The notes under the pieces are model-generated. The model saw only the letters and a program-made list of their open reading frames with translations. It did not search any database and was not told where the DNA came from. A stretch of DNA of 52,554 bases. Source: Candidatus Altimarinota bacterium. GTDB taxonomy: Bacteria; Cyanobacteriota; Cyanobacteriia; Cyanobacteriales; Microcystaceae. Made by a program: the position numbers and the translations under genes. Below are positions 36,789 through 45,385 of the stretch, one piece after another (positions within the stretch are counted from its first letter, which is position 1; the number at the start of each line of letters is the position of its first letter). The stretch covers positions 1 to 52,554 of the forward strand of contig JAAUUT010000025.1 in the NCBI GenBank assembly GCA_012031035.1. The letters run 5' to 3'.

Positions 36789-37994
36789 ATGGGGACTATT
36801 AATCTTAACGCAGGCGATCTGACGCTTAGGGATACTGGGTTAAGGGTTCGAGATGGAGCAAAGATTTCTACGGAAAACCCTAACGATGGAGGACATATTA
36901 CTATTGATACAGGAAACCTTATTATAGGCGCTCCTGGCGTAATAATCGCTTCTCCAGGTACAGGAAACTATGGAGGAGATATTACTATTGATACGGGAAA
37001 CCTTATACTTATAGGCGCTCCTGGCAGAATAATCGCTTCTCCAGGTACAGGAAACTATGGAGGAAATATTACTATTGATCCGGGAAACCCTATAGTTATA
37101 GACGCTCCTGGTGGTATCATAATCGAGCCTCCAAATGATTCTCCAGGTACGGGGAACGATGGGGCAGGAGGAACTATTAGTATTAATACGGAGGGAGATT
37201 TTATCATCGCACGAGCCAATATCTTGGGTACGGCAGAAAACGATCGCCTAGTCGGTTCTCCCGCTAAAGATGTAATAATAGCGTTGGCAGGCAATGACAC
37301 ATTATTCGGTCTAGCCGATAATGATAGTCTCTTTGGCGGTCTGGGTAACGATCTGCTCTATGGAGGTCTTGGCGAGGACGACCTCTTTGGCGGTGCGGGT
37401 AATGACACATTACTCGGTTTGGCAAGCGAAGACGATCTTTTTGGCGGTGCGGGTAATGACATTCTCAATGGAGGTTTGGGGGATGACGACCTCTTTGGGG
37501 AAAGTGGCAATGACCGAATGGCGGGAAGTGATGGCAATGACGACCTTTTTGGCGGCCCTGGTAACGATATTTTAGTTGGCGGGACGGGCAATGACGAGTT
37601 ATTTAGCGGAAGAGGTAGAGATACTTTAGTTGGCGGTGCAGGACAAGACGAATTTATCTTTTTGAGGACAACTGGGGGCGATCGCATTCAAGATTTTGTC
37701 CCTACTCAAGATGAAATCGAATTAGATCGAGTCACGTTTGGTCTTAACAGCCTTATAGGCGATGGTTTCAGCGTCCAGGGAGAGTTTGCCATTGTTAACA
37801 CCAATCTTGCTGCTGCTAATAGTGTCGCCAGGATTGTTTACAACCAAGCGAGCGGAGCCTTATTTTACAATGCTAATCAGAGTGTGGCAGGATTTGGTCA
37901 AACTGGAGAGCTATTGGCAATTTTGACGGGTGCGCCTCGTCTAAGTCGAGGAGATTTTGAGATTATTTCTGGAATATCAGAGATTCTTGCTTGA
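36789..37994 (+). CDS. RTX-type calcium-binding secreted protein with N-terminal repeats
   Basis: 401 residues. AAAGGAG lies 9 bases before the ATG. There is no signal peptide, as expected for type I secretion. Residues about 34-118 are three 28-29-residue repeats (GGHITIDTGNL..GAPG..IIASPGTGNY). Residues about 148-285 contain about a dozen RTX nonapeptides (GGAGNDTLLG, GGLGDDDLFG, GGTGNDELF), which bind Ca2+ in a parallel beta roll. The C-terminal 110 residues match the tail of cyanobacterial RTX proteins (DRIQDFVPTQDEIELD, NQASGALFYNANQS). No transporter gene is adjacent. It may be a surface or matrix protein. Confidence 0.88.
   Translation: MGTINLNAGDLTLRDTGLRVRDGAKISTENPNDGGHITIDTGNLIIGAPGVIIASPGTGNYGGDITIDTGNLILIGAPGRIIASPGTGNYGGNITIDPGNPIVIDAPGGIIIEPPNDSPGTGNDGAGGTISINTEGDFIIARANILGTAENDRLVGSPAKDVIIALAGNDTLFGLADNDSLFGGLGNDLLYGGLGEDDLFGGAGNDTLLGLASEDDLFGGAGNDILNGGLGDDDLFGESGNDRMAGSDGNDDLFGGPGNDILVGGTGNDELFSGRGRDTLVGGAGQDEFIFLRTTGGDRIQDFVPTQDEIELDRVTFGLNSLIGDGFSVQGEFAIVNTNLAAANSVARIVYNQASGALFYNANQSVAGFGQTGELLAILTGAPRLSRGDFEIISGISEILA
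36888..37145 (+). repeat. Three tandem 84-87 bp coding repeats in the RTX gene
   Basis: Units start at 36888, 36972 and 37059, each with GGAGGA(C/G/A)ATATTACTATTGAT. Units 1 and 2 are nearly identical at DNA level, and the third diverges toward its end. The high DNA identity indicates recent duplication or gene conversion. Confidence 0.75.
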
Positions 37995-38018
37995 AATTAA
38001 TAGACCTTTACTAGTTTC

Positions 38019-39101
38019 TTATTTTAATGACTCAGAAAGATAGTCAGCCGTAGATTCGACCAAGGGAATAGCATTTTCATAAAGCATTCGCGTCGGACCA
38101 ATAATTCCTACACTTCCTACGGGAAGATCTCCTTGTCGATAAACAGCAGAAATTAAGGTACAAGAACGCATCGGTTCTAAGGGATTTTCTGAGCCAATTT
38201 TGATGCTAACTCGCTTGCTGAAAGTTTCTGGTTCGGGAAGTTCAAAAATAATCGGTAGCAACCGATCCTGTTCTTCTTCTAACAAATGTAATAACATTTG
38301 TACTTGTTGCAATTGCGAGAATTCTGGCTGACGAAGCACTTCCGAAACGCCATGAATCATAATAGGTGAAGACAAAGAATTTTGAGCGCGACGGCTTAAT
38401 TCTTTTAATAAAATTTTCATAAAATCGGCGTAGCGAGCAAATTCGCGATCGATTTCTTGCCAATTTAGAGCGCTTAGTTCTGAGAGCGATCGCCCGCGTA
38501 ATTTACTATTAAGAAAGTTAGTTAAAATTTGCAACTCTTGAGGGATTTCTTCTTCGTCTTCTTGTCCTTTTTCCGATGCCAAACCAGGTGCGTCCATTAA
38601 AACCGATTGCGTTTGATAACTATCAGTTACTATAATCAGCATAATTTGTGTGGAAGAGACTGGTACGATCTGTAAATGACGCAAGCAATTAGCAGAAGTT
38701 TGCGGCATCGTAATTAAGGCAATATATCCGCTTAAATTAGCTAAAATTTGCGTAGCTCGTTGTACGAGTGCTTCAAAACTCCACGATTCCCACTTTAACT
38801 GGTTAATAAAAACTTGTTCGATTTTTTGTCCAATTTTTTCATCGGGGTTCAACAAGCGATCGACATAGGTTCGATATCCCCAATCGGAAGGAATGCGTCC
38901 GGCTGAAGTATGGGGTTGATACAACAAACCAGCTTTTTCTAATCGTCCTAAAGCATTACGGATGGTTGCCGAACTCAGACTAAAATTGTACTCTTCAAGA
39001 AGCGTTTTGGAGCCGACGGGTTCTGCTGTCGCAATATAGTGTTGAATCGTTGCTTTAAGGATATTTTGATGGCGCTCTGTTAAATCAGGTCGAACAGGCA
39101 T
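38019..39101 (-). CDS. hrcA: Heat-inducible transcription repressor HrcA
   Basis: 360 residues. The N-terminal winged helix (LTERHQNILKATIQHYIATAEPVGSKTLLEEYNFSLSSATIRNALGRLEKAGLLYQPHTSAGRIPSDWGYRTYVD) is the HrcA signature. The core GAF-like domain and the C-terminal motif ISAVYRQGDLPVGSVGIIGPTRMLYENAIPLV are complete. HrcA represses groESL through CIRCE operators; I see no CIRCE site in this window, so its targets lie elsewhere. A rhodanese gene lies 131 bases upstream on the same strand. Confidence 0.96.
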   Translation of the reverse strand: MPVRPDLTERHQNILKATIQHYIATAEPVGSKTLLEEYNFSLSSATIRNALGRLEKAGLLYQPHTSAGRIPSDWGYRTYVDRLLNPDEKIGQKIEQVFINQLKWESWSFEALVQRATQILANLSGYIALITMPQTSANCLRHLQIVPVSSTQIMLIIVTDSYQTQSVLMDAPGLASEKGQEDEEEIPQELQILTNFLNSKLRGRSLSELSALNWQEIDREFARYADFMKILLKELSRRAQNSLSSPIMIHGVSEVLRQPEFSQLQQVQMLLHLLEEEQDRLLPIIFELPEPETFSKRVSIKIGSENPLEPMRSCTLISAVYRQGDLPVGSVGIIGPTRMLYENAIPLVESTADYLSESLK

Positions 39102-39232
39102 AGATGATAAGGAACAAAAATAAAAATTTTTAACAAAAAATTAATGAATGGAGTTTGTGTCAGTATAACTGTTGTGGACTAAAAATGGAGGATACTACGG
39201 GCAGAATTCTGTTGGGCGATCGCATCCGAAAG

Positions 39233-39577
39233 CTAATAGCGAGGAATACTGGGATCGACGAGAAGCGAATAAGCATCGATTCCTCCCACAATGTTTTTAA
39301 CATTAGTAAAACCATTTTGCTGTAACCATTGGCACATCTGCGCGGAACGAATGCCATGATGACACATGACTACGGTTTCGACTTCGGGATCGAAATTCAT
39401 TGCGATTTGCCCCGACCATTGTTCAAATTGAGAGAGGGGTAATACCTCAAATCCTTCAATATAGGCAATTTCGACTTCATGAGGTTCTCTGACATCGATT
39501 TGTTGCAAAGGAGATTCGCGATCGCTAAAACGGACGGCTAATTCTTCGACGCTAATTTGAGCGATAGGTTGAGTCAT
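39233..39577 (-). CDS. Rhodanese-like domain protein
   Basis: 114 residues, a single rhodanese domain. It shows QIDVREPHEVEIAYIEG, the active-site loop VVMCHHGIRS with the catalytic Cys, and GFTNVKNIVGGIDAYS. Single-domain rhodaneses carry sulfane sulfur for transfer or thiol repair. It is upstream of hrcA on the same strand, possibly co-transcribed, which suggests a stress-response setting. Confidence 0.92.
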   Translation of the reverse strand: MTQPIAQISVEELAVRFSDRESPLQQIDVREPHEVEIAYIEGFEVLPLSQFEQWSGQIAMNFDPEVETVVMCHHGIRSAQMCQWLQQNGFTNVKNIVGGIDAYSLLVDPSIPRY

Positions 39578-39717
39578 AATTGTTTGAAAAGATTAATAGC
39601 CTTAACTATGATGATAAGGAAAAGGAAATAGAAAAGGGTGAATAGTTAAGTTTGAGGGTTGTTCCTCAATTATAGTTAGGAGGCTGGATCGATACCAGTA
39701 GACAGTGAGGACGCAAA

Positions 39718-40602
39718 ATGAGGAATTTTCTGCTTATTGTCTGTCTCTCAGAAATTACTGTTGCTTCTTGTACTGTTGCAGTTGAAAAGCGATCGGCACT
39801 ACCACCATCTGTCACAGTAACTTGTCAGACAATTAAAACTACTACAGTTGTTGACAGCAGCCAGTTTGTTGGTTCTTTACAAGCTAAAGAGCAAGCAACT
39901 GTCTTCGCAAAAAATGAGGGATCTATCGCTCAGATTTTAGTTAATCCTGGAGAAAATGTTACTGCTGGTACTTCTATTTTTTTACTAGATACTGGCAGTA
40001 AAATTAAAGCACCTATTTCAGGAACAATTAATGAGATTTCGGTCAATCGAGGAGAATTTATTACTAAGGGTCAAGCGTTAACTGAGATTATTAATAACCA
40101 AACTCTAGACCTCAAAATCAATATTCCACCTGAACTTTCATCCAAATTAAAAACTGGGCTTCCTGTAGAAATTATCGACTCACTAGGAAAGTTTAGTATA
40201 AAGAGTTCAATTAACTTTATCTCTCCCAAAGTCGAAGTCAATCAAAATGGACAATATATCCTAGCTAAAGCTACTATCCGCAATGACGGAAGCCTCCGAA
40301 ACAATCAGTATGTTCAAGCTAGAGTTATTTGGGAGCAAAAACCTGGAGTTTTAATTCCCGCCACATCAGTAGCACGTATTGGCGGACAGAGTTATATTTT
40401 TGTAGTTGAACAACAAAAAGGAGAAAGCGGAGAAACTATTTTGGTTGCCAAACAAAAAGCCGTCACGCTAGGCAATATTCAAGGACAACAATACCAAGTA
40501 ATTTCTGGTTTAAAAGCAGGAGAAAAAGTTGTGGTATCGGAACTTCTTCATCTCTCTGATGGCTCTTATATACAGTGTCTCGGTGACGAAACGAAGTATT
40601 AA
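39718..40602 (+). CDS. RND-type periplasmic adaptor lipoprotein, hairpin-less
   Basis: 294 residues. The signal peptide ends in a lipobox-like VASC (Cys18), so it is likely membrane-anchored by lipid. The biotinyl-lipoyl-like domain (ATVFAKNEGSIAQILVNPGENVTAG) continues directly from LLDTGS to IKAPISGTINEISVNRGEFI. The alpha-helical hairpin that normally separates these halves (usually 60 or more residues) is absent. Beta-barrel and membrane-proximal domains follow (KAGEKVVVSELLHLSDGSYI). No RND pump or outer membrane channel gene is adjacent. It probably belongs to the HlyD/AcrA superfamily but cannot contact TolC-like partners in the usual way. Confidence 0.8.
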   Translation: MRNFLLIVCLSEITVASCTVAVEKRSALPPSVTVTCQTIKTTTVVDSSQFVGSLQAKEQATVFAKNEGSIAQILVNPGENVTAGTSIFLLDTGSKIKAPISGTINEISVNRGEFITKGQALTEIINNQTLDLKINIPPELSSKLKTGLPVEIIDSLGKFSIKSSINFISPKVEVNQNGQYILAKATIRNDGSLRNNQYVQARVIWEQKPGVLIPATSVARIGGQSYIFVVEQQKGESGETILVAKQKAVTLGNIQGQQYQVISGLKAGEKVVVSELLHLSDGSYIQCLGDETKY

Positions 40603-40680
40603 AAAGAGTAAAGTTGCGAGGCAATATATTTATTATCTTTAGCCTCTATTTAAAACGTTTTACTTCATCAGTTTATTGAT

Positions 40681-40790
40681 GTTGGGTTGAAGTAACGAAA
40701 CCCAACCTACTACCGCGTTTACCTTAATTTGTTGGGTTCAGCAAATCCAGAAAGCTTTTATTTAAAGTTTTTTGGCGATCGCTGAACCCA
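40681..40790. repeat. Two palindromic repeats downstream of the adaptor gene
   Basis: First: GTTGGGTT (40681-40688) / AACCCAAC (40699-40706). Second: TGGGTTCAGC (40733-40742) / GCTGAACCCA (40781-40790). The GTTGGGTT..AACCCAACCTAC sequence is a common cyanobacterial dispersed repeat. They may stabilise or end the transcript, but no T-run follows. Confidence 0.6.
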
Positions 40791-40874
40791 GTATTTTAGA
40801 ATAGACGTGCTACTACTAGCGTGTCTTTTTAATATTAATAACTAAAGCGATCGCACCCTCTCATAATTTTTTAA

Positions 40875-43555
40875 TTATCGATTAATTCTGTTGCAGAGAT
40901 GTCTGTTTTCCTTCTCAACTTGAGAATTATGTTGGAGATAATTTTGCGCCCAATCGCAACTATGCTTCAATAGATTCAAACTAAGAATATTTTTTAAATT
41001 CCAGATAGTTACTTTTTTATTTTCGCCCACCGAGACAATTTGGGTATTATCTGAGCTAAAAGCTACATCCCAAACCGAACCGCCATCATTATTGAGAGTA
41101 GTTAGTAAAGTACCGTTAAGCTTCCACAGTTTAATCGTGCCATCTTCACTTCCAGACGCGATCGCGTTTCCATTATGACTAATCGCAACGGTTCGTATTG
41201 TATCTCGATGATCTTTGAGAGTTTTCAATAAAGTGCCATCGCTTCGCCAAATTTTGACGGTATTATCCTCGCTAGCAGAAGCGATCCAATTACCATCGAG
41301 ACTAATAGCAACTCCATACACTGGGGCGCTATGTTCTCTCAAAGTTATTAGTAGTGTGCCATCTTTGCGCCACAGTTTCACTGTATTGTCTCGACTTCCT
41401 GAAACGATTAGTGTATTGTCAGCACTAATCGCAACTGCCCTAACGCCTGCCGTGTGTCCTTTGAGAGTGTTTAGTAAAGTACCGTCTCTTTTCCATAGTT
41501 TAACTGTCTTATCCTCGCTAGCTGAGATAATGAGTTGACCGTCATTACTAAGGGCAACCGCCTTGACTGCTGCTGTATGTCCTTTGAAAGTGTCTAGTAA
41601 AGTGCCATCTCTTTTCCATAGTTTGACTGTCTTATCCTCGCTAGCAGAAGCAATTAGCGTCCCATCGCGGCCAATAGCGACGGCGTTAACTCCTCCTGTA
41701 TGTCCGTTGAGAGTGGTTAGTAAAGTGCCATCTCGCCTCCAAAATTTGATAGTCCGATCTGCACTTCCCGAAGCAATTATTTGGTTATCGCCGCTAATCG
41801 CAACTGATACAACCCTTCCATTATGTCCTTCAAAAGTGGTTAGCAAAGTTCCATCTCTTTTCCATAGTTTAACGGTACGATCTGCACTTCCCGAAGCAAC
41901 AATCTTTCCATCGGGACTAATGGCAATTCCATAAACGCGATCGCGATGTCCTGAAAACGGTTGCGTTCGATCGCCTGATAAGATGCTTTCTGTAAGATTT
42001 GTTTGACTTCTATTGCAAGATTTGAGTCTACTTTTCTTAAGTTTTGTAGTTGTCGCGCTGCCTTAATTGCAGCTACCAACGCATCTAAGCTTTGATTTGA
42101 GGCAAATAATGCTTCGCTGGACTCAGTGACAGCTTTAAGTTCGCTAACGAGTGCTTTGCGATAATTAAACAAAGCAATTAATCCCAAGCCAGTCATAATA
42201 AATAAGGCGGTAGTCACAGCTAGTAACAATAGCCTTTGCATATTGGCAATCTTTTTTTCTTGAAAGAGTAAAGCTTCTACTTGCTTGGTTCGTTCCGCTA
42301 AAAACGTCTTTTCTTGTTCTTCTTTTTCTAACCTTTCGCTAGCATTTAAGAACTGGTAATCTTGTTCGGTTAGTTTATGAGAACTTACCCAAATTTGAGC
42401 ATCTTTAAGTGCTTGTCCCCTCAATAAACGCGATTCATCTCGACAATCGGAAGCTAGCCATGCAGCGATCGCTTGACTGTATGGACGCAAATATGCTAGT
42501 TGCTTCTCAATCCAATTTTGGTTAAAAACTGCTCTATAAATGGGATTATAAACGGTTAATTTTCCCTGTCTTTCAATTGCTAACCCACTCAATCTTAGTC
42601 CGATGGAAAAGTAACTGCGATCGGCATTAATTTCTTCTTGTTGATAGATTTGTTGATAAAGTCCTAATAAGCTACCAACATCGCGTTCGTTAGCTAAGAT
42701 GCGCTCGCGAATTGTTTTAAGATGTTCTGGTTCGTCTTGAGATTCCCAATTCTCGATGACATAAGTTTGTATTAATTGTTTAACATTTGGGCGATCGCTT
42801 TCTGCATGACGAACAACTAAATAACACAACTTTTGAGTTAGAAATGGCTGTCCTTGAGTCCATTCCCATAACTGTGCGAAAACTTTTTCTGGTTCGGCTA
42901 CTATTCCTTGTAAACCCTTCGCTAGCGGTAAAGCTTCTGTTAAAGTAAATCCCGTTAATTCGATGCCTCGACCAATATTAAAGGGAGTTCTTTTTTTATC
43001 TTCAATTAAAGTTGATGGCGATGCGACTCCTAACAAACAAAAAGTCAGGCGATCGTAGGCAGGATTATCGACTCGGCGATTGCAGCAAGCGCGGATAAAA
43101 GCAAAAAAGTCATCAGTAGAAAAATTTAAGCTCAGAACGCTATCAATTTCATCGATAAATATAACAATATTTTCTGTTCTTTGAACTAATAAAACCGATT
43201 CAATAAACTTACGCAAACGTCCCAAAGGAGACAATAATTCTTGAGAATGCCACCAATCTTCTAAATCGATATCTAAATCGAAATCTTCTGTGAGACTATC
43301 GAGAATGCCAAAATACCATTGATGGGGAGTCGTTAATTGAATTTCATCCAGGGAAATATCGATCGCCGCACAAATAAATCCTTCCGCTTGCAAGCGATTC
43401 ATTACTCGCACTCGCAAACTAGATTTTCCCGTTTTGCGAGAGTTGAATACATAACAAAATTGTTTGGCTTTTAATCTTTCATAAAGTTCGTCATCTGCTT
43501 GTCTTTTAATATAGGTAGGGTTGTTTTCTGGCAGAGTTCCTTCAAATGTATACAT
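40875..43555 (-). pseudogene. AAA-like ATPase with WD40 repeats (STAND-like), single -1 frameshift
   Basis: Adding one base in the A4 run at 41954-41957 joins two frames into one 893-residue protein. The N-terminal AAA_35-like ATPase has a P-loop-like [13 protein letters not shown] and Walker [14 protein letters not shown] membrane helix follows ([22 protein letters not shown], about residue 450), then a linker with helical repeats, and eight WD40 units of 41 residues (GHTAGVRAVAISADNTLIVSGSRDNTVKLW). Such ATPase-TM-WD40 proteins are abundant in cyanobacteria and are thought to be signalling or conflict sensors. Without the fix the ATPase half loses all WD40 units. Confidence 0.85.
40989..41972 (-). 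repeat. Eight WD40-encoding tandem repeats of 123 bp
   Basis: The period is 123 bases (41 codons). Repeats in the middle of the array share long near-identical DNA stretches (the segment encoding [16 protein letters not shown] occurs almost unchanged in consecutive units), so the array has expanded recently. The eighth unit (first in the protein) is recoverable only after the frameshift correction. Confidence 0.7.
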
Positions 43556-43642
43556 AATTTAGAAGGTGAAACTAAGAACAAATATTTTGTTTTTAATTGC
43601 TAGCGATCGCATTCTCGATTGACTTAAATGAGGGTGACAAAT

Positions 43643-43978
43643 CTATTCGTATATTTTTCCACAGTAGAGAAACGTTGCAAAACTTTTCCAAGAAAGTTCT
43701 TCTGGCAATCCCTGGGTTTGCCCCATTTCAGTAGCTTCAGCACAAGCTAATGCCGATTCTAAGAAAGATTCGATCGTTTCATTTTCCCATTTATTAGTAT
43801 TTAAAAAGTAAGAACTGTTTGGGTCTATTCTTTCCTTTGTCACTTCATTTTCTCGATCGGCTATTAATGCCCTTACAAAGTCGAAAAAAGATTCGCGATC
43901 GCTAACCATCTTTAGCTTGGCATCTAGTTCTGTCATGCCTTCATATTCTTCGATATTAACAGGTTCGTCGCTTGACAT
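43643..43978 (-). CDS. Small acidic protein resembling DUF7660
   Basis: 111 residues. The core (ESFFDFVRALIADRE..NKWENETIESFLESALACAE..LSWKSFATFLYCGKIYE) follows the pattern of the small family I believe is DUF7660: FVxxL near the start, WEN.T...FLE..., then W..FA..L...K.YE. The function is unknown; relatives are often found beside polymorphic-toxin or immunity genes. It starts 57 bases after the stop of the 170-aa gene on the same strand. Confidence 0.65.
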   Translation of the reverse strand: MSSDEPVNIEEYEGMTELDAKLKMVSDRESFFDFVRALIADRENEVTKERIDPNSSYFLNTNKWENETIESFLESALACAEATEMGQTQGLPEELSWKSFATFLYCGKIYE

Positions 43979-44035
43979 TTAGAACTCTCCGCAAGGATTT
44001 CAAACATTAGCTTTAATAAGTTTAAGCACGAAGCA

Positions 44036-44548
44036 CTACATATTATTACAAATTACACAGCCTTCCTCATGAAGATAAATATTGTGGAGCGAGCATTTTT
44101 TATGCTTGGCAGGTTTAGGAAGTGTTTTACTCCAAAAATTATTCGTACTAATAAATTCTTTGCTAAAATCTTCAATTAGATCTTTAAATTTCTCAAGCGA
44201 ACACAAGACCATTTCTTCACGGGGTTCATAGTCCAACAGATTCCAGTATTGTTTGGCTTTTGCTGAATCTACTACCCGCAATAAAAATCTTTTTTCTGCT
44301 TCAAAATTCTCTGTTGACCAAGGTAATTCGCTAAGATCGAAGCCAACCATGCCGCGACCCATGATAGCCTGGTCGTGACAAGCAACCCAAATCGCGAAAT
44401 CAATTTCTGCATCTGTTTTGGCTAAATATGAAGCACTGAGGGACAATACCTCGATTAGTACAGCAGTCAATCCATTACTCATTGCTAACATTTTATCCAA
44501 ACGCTCTTTTTGACTATAATTCTTGTCATTTGTTATGTTGTTGCCCAT
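44036..44548 (-). CDS. Hypothetical protein with C-terminal Cys/His knuckle, 170 aa
   Basis: I choose the ATG at 44548 (MGNNITNDKNYSQ) because AGAGGTGG lies just upstream; the frame itself opens at a TTG at 44578. The body is helical and acidic. The C-terminus has CSLHNIYLHEEGCVICNN, a compact C-x2-H..C-x2-C pattern that could bind zinc. No family recognised. It sits between the DUF7660-like gene and the remnants of toxin-antitoxin-type genes, so a conflict-island role is possible but unproven. Confidence 0.6.
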   Translation of the reverse strand: MGNNITNDKNYSQKERLDKMLAMSNGLTAVLIEVLSLSASYLAKTDAEIDFAIWVACHDQAIMGRGMVGFDLSELPWSTENFEAEKRFLLRVVDSAKAKQYWNLLDYEPREEMVLCSLEKFKDLIEDFSKEFISTNNFWSKTLPKPAKHKKCSLHNIYLHEEGCVICNNM

Positions 44549-44571
44549 TACCACCTCTAAGTACGAGTCTT

Positions 44572-44630
44572 TCAACAAAACTGTTGTAATCGCTGAAAAT
44601 CGGCTTCACCTTCCTTCAAATACCCAAGTT
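44572..44630 (-). pseudogene. DUF433 gene 3' remnant
   Basis: On the minus strand the sequence translates YLKEGEADFQRLQQFC, very close to YLKEGEAEFERLQQSC in the complete DUF433 gene at 44981-45313. Only the 3' end is left: upstream it becomes out of frame and then meets the MITE at 44642. It overlaps the TTG start of the neighbouring gene. Confidence 0.6.
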
Positions 44631-44641
44631 ATCTATATTAT

Positions 44642-44821
44642 CGGGACTTAGACAAAAAACATCTAAAAAAAAGCCTCAAACCTATGCAGGACTTTAGTTT
44701 CACTTCAAAGCCTCCAAAATGGCTGAAACCTAGATATATCAGGAAAATCGATAAATCGACGTAAAAGCATTGCTATATATGGGTTTGAGGTTTTTTTAAA
44801 CCAGGAACTGTCTAAGTCCCG
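44642..44821. mobile_element. MITE, 180 bp, perfect 13-bp terminal inverted repeats, 4-bp target duplication
   Basis: The ends CGGGACTTAGACA (44642-44654) and TGTCTAAGTCCCG (44809-44821) are exact reverse complements. Both sides are flanked by TTAT (44638-44641 and 44822-44825). A second, inner pair (AAAAAGCCTCAAACC near 44666-44681 and GGTTTGAGGTTTTT near 44782-44796) extends the foldback. It has no coding capacity, so it must be moved by a transposase elsewhere. It separates fragments of two toxin-antitoxin-type genes. Confidence 0.85.
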
Positions 44822-44951
44822 TTATTCATTTCTTTTAGCCGTTCGTCTTCGAGTTCTTCTAAAATTAGGATTGCAATCGCATCTTGCTTATCAGCAGGCA
44901 AAGTTTTTAATTGAGCATCGCTTGTTCGAGTAATTCAGTCATATAAGTCAT
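44812..44951 (-). pseudogene. Antitoxin-like small protein, frameshifted and truncated by MITE
   Basis: With one T restored at 44917 (GCGATTGCTC) the product reads MTYMTELLEQAIAQLKTLPADKQ followed by DAIAILILEELEDERLKEM. This is the start of a widespread cyanobacterial antitoxin-type family that normally continues with RRWDE and a partner toxin. Here the protein enters the MITE after ELEDERLKEMNN and stops within its terminal repeat. No partner toxin is left. Confidence 0.6.
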
Positions 44952-44980
44952 ATTTTATATAGCTTTTCAAAATGGAAAAG

Positions 44981-45313
44981 TCATAATCCGCTTTGCTTCT
45001 GCGCTTGAGCCGCTTTCAATTTTTGATATAGCAAAGGATTTTTTTCTTTACAAGACTGTTGTAGTCGCTCAAACTCTGCTTCACCTTCCTTTAAATATGT
45101 ATCAACAAGCTCTCGATTAGCAAGATAGAAAGCGATCGCGCCATACACTTGTTCTAGTGAAAGCAGTGGAAAATTTTGAGCAATACTTTCAGGTGATTCT
45201 CCATTTAAGAAGGAATAAACAATTGAATCGAGGGAAATGCGGGTTCCTTCAATCCAATATCCTGTGTCTCGTTGCTCAATGTATGGCTTGGCAAGGATAG
45301 GAGTTAATGTCAT
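44981..45313 (-). CDS. DUF433 domain protein
   Basis: 110 residues. The DUF433 core RDTGYWIEGTRISLDSIVYSFLNGESPESIAQNFPLLSLEQVYGAIAFYLANRELVD is complete; it contains a winged-helix-like DNA-binding fold. In cyanobacteria this family is usually the antitoxin partner of a PIN-like DUF5615 toxin. The expected toxin gene is not downstream: what follows is the truncated antitoxin-like gene and the MITE. It is thus an orphan antitoxin candidate. Confidence 0.82.
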   Translation of the reverse strand: MTLTPILAKPYIEQRDTGYWIEGTRISLDSIVYSFLNGESPESIAQNFPLLSLEQVYGAIAFYLANRELVDTYLKEGEAEFERLQQSCKEKNPLLYQKLKAAQAQKQSGL

Positions 45314-45385
45314 AAAAAATGAGCTAAAGTATTATTTAAATTTTACAGCGACCGATTATTGCTCTGCCACTTTAACATAGGCTAT

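Noticed and set aside
37321..37687. Plus- and minus-strand frames over the RTX repeats
   Set aside because: Periodic low-complexity shadows of the Gly/Asp nonapeptide array.
39102..39232. CIRCE operator near hrcA
   Set aside because: No TTAGCACTC-N9-GAGTGCTAA-like inverted repeat is visible in the spacer.
41215..41934. Two plus-strand frames over the WD40 array
   Set aside because: Repetitive shadows with the same 41-residue period as the WD40 repeats on the minus strand.
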